In this document: positions 1-9,549 of the stretch, in pieces | Position numbering within the stretch: the first letter of the stretch is position 1 | How the letters are laid out: the number at the start of each line of letters is the position of its first letter | Assembly: GCF_900105215.1 (NCBI RefSeq) | Contig: NZ_FOIP01000001.1 | Span: 2,544,501 to 2,608,500, forward strand | From: Lacrimispora sphenoides | GTDB lineage: Bacteria; Bacillota; Clostridia; Lachnospirales; Lachnospiraceae | Direction of reading: 5' to 3' | DNA length: 64,000 nt | Translations under genes and position numbers: made by a program | Notes under the pieces: generated by a model | Databases searched by the model: none | The model's input: the letters and a program-made list of their open reading frames with translations, nothing else | What the model was told of the DNA's origin: nothing

Positions 1-35
1 GAAGAGTCATATGAATGACTTCAATTTTATTTTAT

Positions 36-43
36 CACCTCCT
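36..43 (-). promoter_or_regulatory. Strong ribosome binding site of a gene leaving the window
   Basis: On the minus strand this reads AGGAGGTG, a near-perfect Shine-Dalgarno sequence, pointing towards position 1. A minus-strand gene may therefore begin within the first 30 bases or just outside the window. No start codon with ideal spacing is visible: a TTG near 22 meets a stop after a few codons, and the ATG near 13 is far away. The gene itself cannot be identified. Confidence 0.3.
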
Positions 44-130
44 ATTAGAAAAACAAGAGAAAATTGAAAAATAATTGAAAAACAGGTTAATTACTAATAA
101 CAAACGGAGAATACGGATAGTAATCAGTAA

Positions 131-170
131 AAAGAAACATGCCGGAGACAGTAAAAATGCCTCTGGCATG
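131..170 (-). terminator. Rho-independent terminator of the DAHP synthase gene
   Basis: Ten-base arms at 138-147 (CATGCCGGAG) and 161-170 (CTCTGGCATG) pair with one G-T wobble. On the minus strand the hairpin is followed by a T-rich run (TTTCTTTTT). It lies 20 bases past the stop codon of the minus-strand gene ending at 191. Confidence 0.75.
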
Positions 171-190
171 ACTTGAATTAAAATATTATA

Positions 191-1219
191 TTATGCATTT
201 TCAGCGATTTCATAGATCAGACGCTCGGAATCTTCCCAGCCCAGACAGGGATCGGTGATGGATTTTCCGTAAATGCCTTCTCCAACTTTCTGGCTGCCCG
301 GCTCAATGTAGCTTTCAATCATCAGGCCTTTTATCAGGGAACGGATTTCCGGGGAATGCTTTCTGCTGTGCAGGACTTCCTTGGAAATACGGAACTGCTC
401 CTTATATTTCTTGTTGGAATTGGAGTGGTTGGCGTCCACGATGCAGGCCGGGTTTTGGAGATTGCGGCGGCTGTACATCTCATGAAGAAGGAATAAATCT
501 TCAAAATGGTAGTTGGGGATGCACTGGCCGTGCTTGTTGACCGCACCTCTTAGGATGGTGTGGGCCAATGGATTGCCCTTGCTCCTCACTTCCCAACCTC
601 TGTAGGTGAAATCATGGGCCTGCTGTGCGGCCACTACGGAGTTAAGCATAACAGACATGTCTCCGCTGGTAGGATTTTTCATGCCTACGGCAACGTCACA
701 GGCACTAGAAGTCAGACGGTGCTGCTGGTTTTCCACGGAACGGGCACCAATGGCAATGTAAGACATAATATCATCAAGATATCCCAGGTTTTCCGGATAC
801 AGCATCTCATCGGCTGTGGATAAACCGGTTTCAAGGAACACATTCATGTGCATCCTGCGGATGGCAATGAGACCTTCGTGCATGTCCGGCTTTTTTTCCG
901 GATCAGGCTGGTGAAGCATTCCCTTGTATCCTTCTCCTGTGGTTCTGGGTTTATTGGTATAAATTCTTGGGATGAGGATCAGACGGTCTTTTGTCTTTTC
1001 CTGTACCTTCACAAGCCGGTTTACATAATCAGCAACAGACTCCTCATTGTCAGCGGAGCAAGGACCGATAATAACAAGGAATTTATCGCTTTTTCCTGTG
1101 AGTACATCGCTGATGGCTTGATCGCGTTCTATTTTAAGGGCTTTAAATTCTGCTGGAAGTGGAAAGCGTTCCTTAATTTCTTCCGGGCTTGGCAGATTGT
1201 TTACATATTGAAATCCCAT
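191..1219 (-). CDS. aroF: 3-deoxy-7-phosphoheptulonate (DAHP) synthase
   Basis: Condenses phosphoenolpyruvate and erythrose 4-phosphate to DAHP, the first step of the shikimate pathway, in the cytosol. The 342-residue protein has the class I (AroG/AroF/AroH-like) layout: GPCS at residues 52-55 with the metal-binding Cys, a KPRTTGEGYKG loop, the GARSVENQQHR phosphate-binding segment, NPTSGD, and the DANHSNSNK segment. Length matches the bacterial single-domain form with no chorismate mutase or ACT extension. The start at 1219 has AGGAGG about 5 bases upstream. The gene is transcribed alone and ends at a hairpin terminator. A TATAAT lies about 45 bases upstream of the start without a clear -35 box. 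The family is certain; which aromatic amino acid inhibits it cannot be read from the sequence. Confidence 0.95.
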   Translation of the reverse strand: MGFQYVNNLPSPEEIKERFPLPAEFKALKIERDQAISDVLTGKSDKFLVIIGPCSADNEESVADYVNRLVKVQEKTKDRLILIPRIYTNKPRTTGEGYKGMLHQPDPEKKPDMHEGLIAIRRMHMNVFLETGLSTADEMLYPENLGYLDDIMSYIAIGARSVENQQHRLTSSACDVAVGMKNPTSGDMSVMLNSVVAAQQAHDFTYRGWEVRSKGNPLAHTILRGAVNKHGQCIPNYHFEDLFLLHEMYSRRNLQNPACIVDANHSNSNKKYKEQFRISKEVLHSRKHSPEIRSLIKGLMIESYIEPGSQKVGEGIYGKSITDPCLGWEDSERLIYEIAENA

Positions 1220-1392
1220 GGCATCCTCCTGTGTATGTGATTAATCTGTGTTTTTTCTGTTGATTATATAACAGAACCCGTGAAAAATCCAGCATTCATT
1301 GAAAATTTAGCAATGTGCCACCCTAAAGTGTTTCTTTTTGAGGAAAAATGGTGTATGATTGCAGAGAATGATAAGAGGAAGGATGGATTTCA

Positions 1393-1680
1393 ATGGAACG
1401 ATACTGGAATTGGCAGGGAAACTATATCGGAGTAAGGCAGAGGGATTACCTGGCTGCTTGTGACGGAAGGATTCTTGGGAAATTCTATGGAAAAGAAATC
1501 TACGACCAGAATGGGAATTACATCGGAGAACTGGGCAGAGGCGGCCGGCTGATAAAAAATAAGAACAAGGAAGATTTTCGCCGCCAGGGGTTCAGCACCT
1601 ATGTGAAGGGAACCATAACCGCGGCCTTAAAGGACTGCGCCCCTTATCCCATGATTCAGGGGTATGAAGATTTTTTATAA
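1393..1680 (+). CDS. Small protein, probable 4-fold beta flower domain
   Basis: A 95-residue soluble protein with no signal peptide or membrane segment. Residues 5-55 contain repeated short strand-turn units of the form W/Y-x-x-G-x-Y-I-G (WNWQGNYIG, YDQNGNYIG, CDGRILGKFYG), resembling the repeats of proteins named 4-fold beta flower. That resemblance is from memory and is moderate. The function of the family is unknown. The start has AGGAAGGA upstream. Its stop codon overlaps the start of the RpiR regulator (TAATG), so the two are co-transcribed and probably translationally coupled. This links it to the alpha-glucoside locus, but no role follows from that. Confidence 0.6.
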   Translation: MERYWNWQGNYIGVRQRDYLAACDGRILGKFYGKEIYDQNGNYIGELGRGGRLIKNKNKEDFRRQGFSTYVKGTITAALKDCAPYPMIQGYEDFL

Positions 1681-2492
1681 TGGATGAGAGACGAGAATGG
1701 GAAGGAAGGATAGCAGGAATGGTGGATTTAAGCAAACTGACAGCGGGAAAGAACCTGACTGAGGTGGAGGACAGTGTTCTCCGTTATATCATTGAACACA
1801 TGGATTCCATGCTTAAAATGGGGGTGAGGGGAGTTGCAAAGGAAAATTACACCTCTACCTCAACCATTATGCGCCTGACAAAAAAGCTGGGCTACAGCGG
1901 GTTTGTGGACATGTATTACAAGCTGTTGCCGCTTGTAAACCGGGCCAGGGACAATGAGGATGCCGGAATGCAGTTTATCAACAGCTTTTGCTCCAACTCT
2001 CTTTTAAAGTATAATTCCTATGAAGACATCCGGGAATTTGCCAGGCGGCTGGGCCATCTGGATGTAGGTTACGTATTTTTGTACGCAACCGGTTTTTCCG
2101 CCATTCCTGTGGAATATTTAACAAAAAAACTTCTTGTCCTTGGGATAAAATGCATTTATTCCAATGGAATGGATTCCATCGGTGTTTTTGAAAACAATCT
2201 GGAGAATATGAAAATGCTTATTGTAGTTTCCAGGTCAGGAGAAACGGACTGGGTAGCAGACCGGGTGAAAACTGCCAGAGAGAACGGCATTTTTACCGTG
2301 TCCTTTACCAATGAGGCGGAAAACCGGGTCAGTTCCATAACAGATATGCAGTTTCGCATAGAGGACAGCAATAAGCTGGATGACAGAAATATGATGGCAA
2401 ACACATTTTTCCCCAATGTGTTCATGCTGATGGAGCTATTAATCTACGAATATCATAAGGTGCTTCAAAATATGGATAAAAAAGAAGAATAA
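1680..2492 (+). CDS. RpiR/MurR family transcriptional regulator of the alpha-glucoside locus
   Basis: A 270-residue regulator with an N-terminal RpiR-type helix-turn-helix (about residues 20-90; the TSTSTIMRLTKKLGYSG stretch is the recognition region) and a C-terminal SIS sugar-phosphate binding domain (about 125-250; SRSGET motif). RpiR proteins sense phosphosugars and control neighbouring sugar operons. Here the next genes are an alpha-glucoside PTS permease and a GH4 phospho-alpha-glucosidase, so the effector is probably a 6-phospho-alpha-glucoside (inference). It overlaps the small gene upstream by one base. A terminator follows, so the PTS operon uses its own promoter, where a perfect palindrome is the likely operator. 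Confidence 0.88.
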   Translation: MDERREWEGRIAGMVDLSKLTAGKNLTEVEDSVLRYIIEHMDSMLKMGVRGVAKENYTSTSTIMRLTKKLGYSGFVDMYYKLLPLVNRARDNEDAGMQFINSFCSNSLLKYNSYEDIREFARRLGHLDVGYVFLYATGFSAIPVEYLTKKLLVLGIKCIYSNGMDSIGVFENNLENMKMLIVVSRSGETDWVADRVKTARENGIFTVSFTNEAENRVSSITDMQFRIEDSNKLDDRNMMANTFFPNVFMLMELLIYEYHKVLQNMDKKEE

Positions 2493-2496
2493 AGGT

Positions 2497-2537
2497 TCCG
2501 GATGACGTTTAAAATAGCGGCATCCGGACTTTTTTTG
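2497..2537 (+). terminator. Terminator after the RpiR regulator
   Basis: Arms TCCGGATG (2497-2504) and CATCCGGA (2521-2528) form a hairpin followed by C and a run of seven T. It begins 4 bases after the regulator stop codon. Confidence 0.8.
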
Positions 2538-2538
2538 A

Positions 2539-2566
2539 AACCTGTTACCACTTGGAATAACAGGTT
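2539..2566 (+). promoter_or_regulatory. Inverted repeat upstream of the alpha-glucoside PTS promoter
   Basis: Nine-base perfect arms AACCTGTTA (2539-2547) and TAACAGGTT (2558-2566) are separated by 10 bases. The repeat lies 20 bases upstream of the proposed -35 box of the PTS operon. It could be a regulator binding site or the tail of the terminator region; no direct evidence distinguishes these. Confidence 0.4.
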
Positions 2567-2585
2567 CCTATTCTTTCCCAAAGTA

Positions 2586-2638
2586 TATACAATGGGGGAG
2601 ACGGCGGCTATAATACGGATATGAATTTCACGTGAAAT
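2586..2638 (+). promoter_or_regulatory. Promoter and palindromic operator of the alpha-glucoside PTS operon
   Basis: A TATACA -35 box (2586-2591), 17-base spacer and TATAAT -10 box (2609-2614) put transcription start near 2621. A 14-base perfect palindrome, ATTTCACGTGAAAT (2625-2638), sits immediately downstream of the start, the classic position for a repressor that blocks elongation or clearance. The adjacent RpiR-type regulator is the obvious candidate ligand (inference). Confidence 0.6.
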
Positions 2639-2680
2639 GAAAAACAGCAAACCATTCATTGATAGTTGGAGGAAAAGAGA

Positions 2681-4273
2681 ATGAAAGATAAAGTGATGGA
2701 TCAGTTGCAGCGCTTTTCAAAAGCAATGTTCATCCCGGTTTTGATCCTGCCCATCGCAGGTATTTTAATCGCTGTGGGAAATTTATTTACCAATGCAAAA
2801 TTGCTGGAGCTTCTGCCCTTTATGGATAATCCGGTGACAAAGGGCTTTGGCACCATTTTGTCCGGCTCCCTGGTTTCGATCTTAAACAACCTGGGGCTGA
2901 TCTTCTGTGTGGGACTTGCAGCTGGCCTTGCCAATAAGAAGAAATATGAGGCTGGTTTTACCGGTCTTTTGGGATTTCTAGTATTCATTAACGCCATGAA
3001 CAAGTTTATGACCCTGACGGGGATCCTATTTACAGGGGAATCTTTAAGGGGAACGGGTCAGGCCATGGTGCTTGGCGTACAGATCCTGGACATGGGCGTG
3101 TTCCTTGGAATTATTTTGGGAATCGTAACGGCCATGGTCCATAACCGGTTTTGTGAAACAGAATTCCAAAATGCGTTCCAGATTTACGGTGGTTCCAGGT
3201 TTGTATTCATCGTATTGATTCCTGTGACCGTTTTACTGGCTGTGCTCCTTACTTATGTATGGCCCTTTGTCCAGATGGGAATCACCAGCCTTGGTGGATT
3301 CATTAATCGTTCCGGAAACTTCGGGATTTTTATTTACGGTGCCCTGGAACGTCTTTTAATACCAACAGGCCTTCATCATCTGGTCTATACCCCGTTTTTA
3401 TATACCTCTCTTGGAGGCATTGAAACCATAGGGGGACAGGTGTTTGAGGGTGCAAGAAACATTTATTATGCAGAAATCGCAGACCCTTCCATTCAGGTAC
3501 TGTCCCGGTCAGTGATATGGGATGCAAGAGGAATTTCCAAGATGTTCGGTCTTATGGGTGCCTGTCTTGCCATGTATCATACGGCCAGACCGGAAAACCG
3601 CAATAAGATAAAAGCCATTCTGATTCCTGCTGCATTCACTTCTTTCATTGCAGGTGTTACAGAGCCCATTGAATTTTCCTTTATGTTCGTGGCTCCGGTC
3701 CTGTTTATTGTTCATGCCGGGTTAAGCGGACTCAGCATGGTAGTTCTTAATATATTGAATGTCCGTGCCATCGGTCCTAACGGCTTTCTGGATTTCCTGC
3801 TTTTCAACGTGCCTTTGGGAATTCATAAAACCGGATGGCCCATGTACATCATCACAGGCCTTATATTTTTTGTAGTCTATTATGCCATTTTCCGCCTTCT
3901 CATTACAAAACTGAATTTAAAGACTCTGGGACGGGAAACAGAAGGAATGGAAATGAAGCTTCACACCAAGGCGGAATATAAAGAAAAGGTTGCTTCTGAA
4001 AAAGAGGGAATAGACACCGATGATGTGGATGCCGGGCTGATTATAAAAGCCCTGGGCGGAGCAGGTAATATTGAAAAAGTGGATAACTGCTTCACCCGTC
4101 TTCGCCTGATCCTTACAGATCCGGACCTGGTACTGGAGGATGTGCTGAAAAACGGCACCGGAGCCAATGGTGTGGTGAAAAAGGGCAATAACGTTCAGGT
4201 AATTTATGGTTTAAAGGTTACTGCCGTAAGAAGGGCTGTCGATGAGGAGCTGGGAAACGGCGAGAGTAACTAA
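2681..4273 (+). CDS. PTS alpha-glucoside-type permease, EIICB subunits
   Basis: A 530-residue membrane protein that imports and phosphorylates a sugar. The EIIC domain (about residues 1-400, many hydrophobic helices beginning with the MFIPVLILPIAGILIAVGN region) is followed by a linker and an EIIB domain whose phospho-acceptor is Cys470 in DNCFTRLRL. No EIIA domain is attached, so a glucose-type EIIA elsewhere must supply phosphate. The start chosen is ATG 2681 with GGAGGA at 2668-2673; a TTG at 2666 lies inside that ribosome binding site and is unlikely. The GH4 enzyme directly downstream carries a 6-phospho-alpha-glucosidase signature, so maltose or a sucrose isomer is the likely substrate class (MalX/GlvC/AglA group). 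The exact sugar is not determinable. Confidence 0.9.
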   Translation: MKDKVMDQLQRFSKAMFIPVLILPIAGILIAVGNLFTNAKLLELLPFMDNPVTKGFGTILSGSLVSILNNLGLIFCVGLAAGLANKKKYEAGFTGLLGFLVFINAMNKFMTLTGILFTGESLRGTGQAMVLGVQILDMGVFLGIILGIVTAMVHNRFCETEFQNAFQIYGGSRFVFIVLIPVTVLLAVLLTYVWPFVQMGITSLGGFINRSGNFGIFIYGALERLLIPTGLHHLVYTPFLYTSLGGIETIGGQVFEGARNIYYAEIADPSIQVLSRSVIWDARGISKMFGLMGACLAMYHTARPENRNKIKAILIPAAFTSFIAGVTEPIEFSFMFVAPVLFIVHAGLSGLSMVVLNILNVRAIGPNGFLDFLLFNVPLGIHKTGWPMYIITGLIFFVVYYAIFRLLITKLNLKTLGRETEGMEMKLHTKAEYKEKVASEKEGIDTDDVDAGLIIKALGGAGNIEKVDNCFTRLRLILTDPDLVLEDVLKNGTGANGVVKKGNNVQVIYGLKVTAVRRAVDEELGNGESN

Positions 4274-4302
4274 GTAATAAACCAGACAAAGCAAGGAGGT
4301 AA

Positions 4303-5634
<1,332 letters not shown>

Positions 5635-5669
5635 GATTATTGCAATTAAATAAATAAAAAAGCTCTTAG

Positions 5670-5715
5670 CGAGACTTTTGCCTCGTCCTTTTGAAAGGAC
5701 GGGGCTTTTTTTGTT
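5670..5715 (+). terminator. Terminator of the alpha-glucoside operon, T-box-terminator-like
   Basis: The hairpin GCCTCGTCC (5680-5688) / GGACGGGGC (5697-5705) is followed by a T run. The segment from 5670 to 5707 is nearly identical (3 mismatches in 38) to the terminator half of the tyrS T-box at 20642-20679, although no T-box core (GGTGG) is present here. Confidence 0.85.
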
Positions 5716-5809
5716 TATATATTAACATTGCATTCCGTCAATACACTGCAATGAAATTGTATAAAGTAAAATGAAAACAAAGAAAGTAAAAATATATGAA
5801 AGTATATTA

Positions 5810-5837
5810 TTGACAAATACAAAAATTATGATAATAT
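5810..5837 (+). promoter_or_regulatory. Promoter of the deoC-PTS operon
   Basis: A perfect TTGACA -35 box (5810-5815) and a TAATAT -10 box (5832-5837) are 16 bases apart. Transcription should start near 5844. An in-frame ATG at 5849 would then be almost leaderless, which supports the ATG at 5888 as the real deoC start. Confidence 0.6.
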
Positions 5838-5887
5838 AAAATTGAGATATGAAACCAAACAAAAATGAAGAGAAAGGAAATGAAAGA

Positions 5888-6586
5888 ATGAAACTAAGTG
5901 AGTTAACGGAAGAAAAGCTGGCAAATCTGTTTGACCATACCTGCTTAAAAGCCGGTGCGGTAAAAGCTGATTTTGATCAGCTGTGCAGGGAGGCAAAAGA
6001 GAATGGTTTTAAGATGGTTGCGATCAACTCCTCACCGGTTGCCTATTGCAAATCCCTGTTAAAGGATACTCCGGTCCATGTGGGGGCTGCAATTGGATTT
6101 CCTTTGGGGCAGACAACCATCGAGACAAAGTGCTTCGAGACGCAGGATGCGATTTTGCATGGGGCGGATGAAATTGATTATGTAATCAATATCGGGGAAC
6201 TGAAAAACGGTAATTATGATTACATAGAAGAAGAGATGATACAGATCTGCGATATCTGCCGGAAAGCAGGTGTTTTAAGTAAAGTTATCTTTGAAAACTG
6301 CTATCTCGAAAAAGATGAGATCCGTAAAGCCGCGGTGATTGCCAAAAAAGTAAAGCCGGATTTTGTTAAGACCTCTACCGGGTTTGGAACAAGCGGGGCA
6401 ACTGCGGAAGATGTGAGGCTGATGAAAGAGGTCGTAGGAGAAGAGATCAAAGTGAAGGCAGCAGGAGGAATACGTGACTGGGAAACCTGCAGGCAGATGA
6501 TTGAAGCAGGAGCTGAGCGCATCGGCACCAGCAGCAGCTTTAAGATACTGGAAGGCTACCGTGAAGCTTTGAAGTCCGGCTATTAA
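5888..6586 (+). CDS. deoC: Deoxyribose-phosphate aldolase (DeoC family)
   Basis: A 232-residue class I aldolase. The known reaction is cleavage of 2-deoxyribose 5-phosphate to glyceraldehyde 3-phosphate and acetaldehyde. The Schiff-base lysine is Lys161 in VKTSTGFGTSG, the second active-site lysine is Lys190 in VKAAGGIRDW, and the conserved DEIDYVINIG segment is present. The start is ATG 5888 with AAAGGA upstream; an ATG 13 codons earlier sits almost on the transcription start. It is the first gene of an operon with a fructose-type PTS, two dehydrogenases and a DeoR regulator rather than nucleoside genes. It may therefore cleave a PTS-derived sugar acid or ketose phosphate related to deoxyribose phosphate (inference). 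Fold and catalytic residues are clear; the physiological substrate is not. Confidence 0.92.
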   Translation: MKLSELTEEKLANLFDHTCLKAGAVKADFDQLCREAKENGFKMVAINSSPVAYCKSLLKDTPVHVGAAIGFPLGQTTIETKCFETQDAILHGADEIDYVINIGELKNGNYDYIEEEMIQICDICRKAGVLSKVIFENCYLEKDEIRKAAVIAKKVKPDFVKTSTGFGTSGATAEDVRLMKEVVGEEIKVKAAGGIRDWETCRQMIEAGAERIGTSSSFKILEGYREALKSGY

Positions 6587-6608
6587 AAGATGAGGGTGGG
6601 GAACAAAC

Positions 6609-7070
6609 ATGCTAAAAATTTCAGCTTTAATCAATAAAGATTTAATGATTACAGATTTATCGGCAGGCCATAAGGAGAAATGTCTGACGGATATGATTGC
6701 CCTGCTAAAGGCAGAAGGCCGGATTGAAGACGAAGCGGTCTTTCTGGAGACAGTAATGGAGCGGGAGGCAATCGGACCTACAGGAATCGGCATGCAGGTG
6801 GCAATTCCTCATGGTAAGAGCCACACAGTGAAGAGTCCGGCCCTGGTTTTTGCGAAAAGCAAAGACGGTGTGAATTTCAATGCTCCAGATGGGAGCCTTG
6901 CCTCCCTGATCTTTCTGATTGCAGTTCCAGACACAACGGATGATCTGCATTTAAAGATATTGGCAAAGCTTGCAAGAAGCCTGATGCATGAAGAATTCAG
7001 AAGCCGTTTGCTGACATGTGAGGATAAAAGACAACTGTTCACTATTTTAGAAGAGGGGGTTTCTTTATGA
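6609..7070 (+). CDS. PTS fructose-type EIIA subunit
   Basis: A 153-residue cytosolic phosphocarrier that passes phosphate from HPr to its partner EIIB. The active-site histidine is His68 within VAIPHGKS, the PTS EIIA type 2 (fructose/mannitol/PtsN) signature. Its stop codon overlaps the EIIBC start (ATGA), so the two subunits are translationally coupled. The separate EIIA plus EIIBC arrangement is common in sugar-specific fructose-family systems. PtsN-like regulatory function is unlikely because of the coupled permease. Confidence 0.9.
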   Translation: MLKISALINKDLMITDLSAGHKEKCLTDMIALLKAEGRIEDEAVFLETVMEREAIGPTGIGMQVAIPHGKSHTVKSPALVFAKSKDGVNFNAPDGSLASLIFLIAVPDTTDDLHLKILAKLARSLMHEEFRSRLLTCEDKRQLFTILEEGVSL

Positions 7071-8431
7071 AATTAGTAGCAATTACTTCCTGCTCCACAG
7101 GAATCGCACATACTTATATGGCTGCGGAGAAACTTATGATGGAAGCTAAGGCCATGGGGCACGAGATCAAGGTTGAGACACAGGGGTCCATTGGTGCGGA
7201 AAATGTACTTACAGCGGAAGACATTGCCGCAGCAGACGCAGTGCTTATCGCAGCCAATACCGGTGTCAACAAGGAACGGTTTCATGGAAAACGTCTGTAT
7301 GAGACCAATGTGGAGGACGGCATCAACAAGGCCGGTGAGATCATTGAGAAGGCACTGGCAAGTACATATATTTACAAGAACGCTGAGGCAGGTATGGACA
7401 CGAATGCAGCGCAAAATACGAAACAAAAGGTCAGTGTCTACAAACATCTGATGGCAGGTGTTTCCTATATGATTCCCTTTGTCGTGGCAGGAGGCATCTG
7501 TATTGCTCTTTCTTTTGCATTCGGCGGCATCCATTCGGAGGGACCGATTGCACAGGCCTTCAGCATGATTGGCGGCGGAGTCTGCATGGCTCTCATGTTC
7601 CCAATTCTGGGAGGATTTATCGGACACTCCATCTCAGACCGGCCCGGCCTTCTGCCCGGTATGGTAGGCGGTATGCTTGCCAGCACATTGAATGCGGGAT
7701 TTTTAGGAGCGCTGATCGGTGGATTTTTAGGCGGATACGCGGCATTATTCTTAAAAAAGGTGATCAAAATGCCAAAGGGTCTGGAAGGCCTGATGCCTGT
7801 TTTGATCGTACCGTTTTTATCATCTGTGATTGTAGGGCTTACCATGATTTTTATCATCGGTACTCCTTTTAAGGCGCTGAATGTTTGGATCACAGAGTTT
7901 TTAAACAGCTTATCCGGTGTGAATTCCGCCCTTCTGGGATTGATTCTTGGGGCAATGATGGCGGTCGATTTAGCTGGACCCATCGGAAAGGCAGCTTATT
8001 TCTTTGGAGTTGCGTCTTTAACGACTTTGTCTCCGGGAGAGACGGCACCGGTTATGGCGGCGGTTATGGCTTCGGGTATGGTTCCTCCGTTAGCAATGGC
8101 ACTTTCCACCATCATTGCGAAGGATCGTTATACCACAGACCAAATTGAGTCGGGAAAGACGGCTTGGATCCTGGGAGCTTCTTTTATCAGCGAGGGGGCA
8201 ATCCCCTTTGCGGCAGCCGATCCGGTCCGTGTACTACCTTCTGTTACCATAGGAGCAGCGGTTACCGGAGCGTTATCCATGATCTTTAACTGCGGGCTGG
8301 CGGTTCCTCATGGCGGGGCCTTTGTATTTGTTATTCCGGGGGCAGTTTCCAATCTGCCGCTCTACCTTGTGGCAATTATCGTGGGAACGATCATATCCGG
8401 AGTTTTGGTAAGCTTTTTAAAGAAACGCTGA
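7067..8431 (+). CDS. PTS fructose-family permease, EIIBC subunits
   Basis: A 454-residue fusion of an N-terminal EIIB domain (about residues 1-100) and a membrane EIIC domain (about 125-454). The EIIB phospho-cysteine is Cys9 in SCSTGIAHTYMAA, the fructose-type loop, with Ser in place of the usual Pro after Cys. EIIC shows the expected hydrophobic helices and glycine-rich segments (for example GGFIGHSISDRPG). It imports and phosphorylates a sugar, giving a 1- or 6-phosphate. There is no 1-phosphofructokinase in the operon; deoC and two dehydrogenases follow instead, so plain fructose is improbable and a polyol, ketose or deoxy sugar is more likely (inference). Confidence 0.9.
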   Translation: MKLVAITSCSTGIAHTYMAAEKLMMEAKAMGHEIKVETQGSIGAENVLTAEDIAAADAVLIAANTGVNKERFHGKRLYETNVEDGINKAGEIIEKALASTYIYKNAEAGMDTNAAQNTKQKVSVYKHLMAGVSYMIPFVVAGGICIALSFAFGGIHSEGPIAQAFSMIGGGVCMALMFPILGGFIGHSISDRPGLLPGMVGGMLASTLNAGFLGALIGGFLGGYAALFLKKVIKMPKGLEGLMPVLIVPFLSSVIVGLTMIFIIGTPFKALNVWITEFLNSLSGVNSALLGLILGAMMAVDLAGPIGKAAYFFGVASLTTLSPGETAPVMAAVMASGMVPPLAMALSTIIAKDRYTTDQIESGKTAWILGASFISEGAIPFAAADPVRVLPSVTIGAAVTGALSMIFNCGLAVPHGGAFVFVIPGAVSNLPLYLVAIIVGTIISGVLVSFLKKR

Positions 8432-8457
8432 TTGAACAGCGGTGAGGGGAAATAAGG

Positions 8458-9474
8458 ATGAGAGACATAATAAATATTTGTTTGATAGGCGCAGGGCGTG
8501 CAGGAATGATTCATGCAAGAAATTTCGTATCCCGTGTACCGTATGCGAAAATGGCGGCAGTCTGTGATCCTTCGGAAGCTGCGTGTCAGGCGGCGGTGAA
8601 GGAACTGGAGATTTCACTGTATTACACAGATTATAAGGAAGCGCTGAAAAATGAAGAGATCGATGCCGTAGTCGTTGTCACGCCCACTGTGTTTCACCGT
8701 GAGATTGTAATCGCGGCCGCAAATGCAAAGAAACACATTCTCTGCGAAAAGCCAATGGCAATGAATGAGAAAGAGTGCGAGGAGATGATCGGTGCCGCAA
8801 AGGCAAACGGTGTCAAGCTTCAAATCGGGTTCATGCGGAGATTTGATGACAGCTTCGTCTATGGAAAGAAGCTTGTGGAGGAAGGGGAGATCGGTGATGT
8901 GGTGCTTGTTAAATCCCTCACAAGGGGCCCCAGCATACCCAAGCCATGGATGTATGATATTAAAAAGAGCAATGGCCCCCTCGCAGAAGTAAACAGCCAT
9001 GACATCGACACGCTCCGCTGGTTTACAAAGGGAGAATTTCAAACCGTATACGCTGTGGCGGGTAATTACCGGTGCATGGAGGCGAAAGAGGAGTTTCCTG
9101 ATTTCTATGATAACGTTATAATGAATGCAAAGTTTGACAATGGCATTCTGGGAAGCATTGACGGTGCCCAGGGAGTGGGCTATGGATACGATGCGCGCGT
9201 GGAAATACTGGGAACCAGAGGACTGATTACATTAGGGGAGCTAAAGGATAAGTCCACAGTCATATATACCAAAAATAACGGCGGCAGAATGGATGTTGTG
9301 AACAGCTGGACCCACCTGTTCCGGGAGGCTTATATCAATGAAGACATCAGCTTTATCCAGGCGATATTATATGACCGGGAACCGGAAGTGACAGGAAAGG
9401 ACGGCTTGATGGCTGTAAAGGTGGTCAATGCCGGAAATGAATCCATTGTCACCGGAGAGATTGTGAAACTGTAA
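8458..9474 (+). CDS. Gfo/Idh/MocA family oxidoreductase
   Basis: A 338-residue NAD(P)-dependent dehydrogenase of the inositol 2-dehydrogenase/glucose-fructose oxidoreductase superfamily. The Rossmann domain (about residues 1-125) has GAGRAGMIHARNF, and the catalytic EKP motif is CEKPMA with Lys98. The C-terminal alpha/beta domain has EVNSHDIDTLRWF, matching the usual catalytic His-x-x-Asp region. AGGGGAAATAAGG precedes the start. It sits between the PTS and a zinc alcohol dehydrogenase in one operon. It probably oxidises or epimerises the imported sugar or sugar phosphate; the substrate is unknown, and myo-inositol is not favoured because no other iol genes are present. Confidence 0.88.
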   Translation: MRDIINICLIGAGRAGMIHARNFVSRVPYAKMAAVCDPSEAACQAAVKELEISLYYTDYKEALKNEEIDAVVVVTPTVFHREIVIAAANAKKHILCEKPMAMNEKECEEMIGAAKANGVKLQIGFMRRFDDSFVYGKKLVEEGEIGDVVLVKSLTRGPSIPKPWMYDIKKSNGPLAEVNSHDIDTLRWFTKGEFQTVYAVAGNYRCMEAKEEFPDFYDNVIMNAKFDNGILGSIDGAQGVGYGYDARVEILGTRGLITLGELKDKSTVIYTKNNGGRMDVVNSWTHLFREAYINEDISFIQAILYDREPEVTGKDGLMAVKVVNAGNESIVTGEIVKL

Positions 9475-9549
9475 GGTGCATGCTGCAGGAATTGTACCCC
9501 AGGGAACGTACTGCAGAAGCAGAGAGTGTAGAAATATAAGGGAGTATTT

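Noticed and set aside
560-1240. Plus-strand ORFs of 87 and 130 codons opposite the DAHP synthase gene
   Set aside because: They are antisense shadows of a clear enzyme gene, with no ribosome binding site or protein-like motifs.
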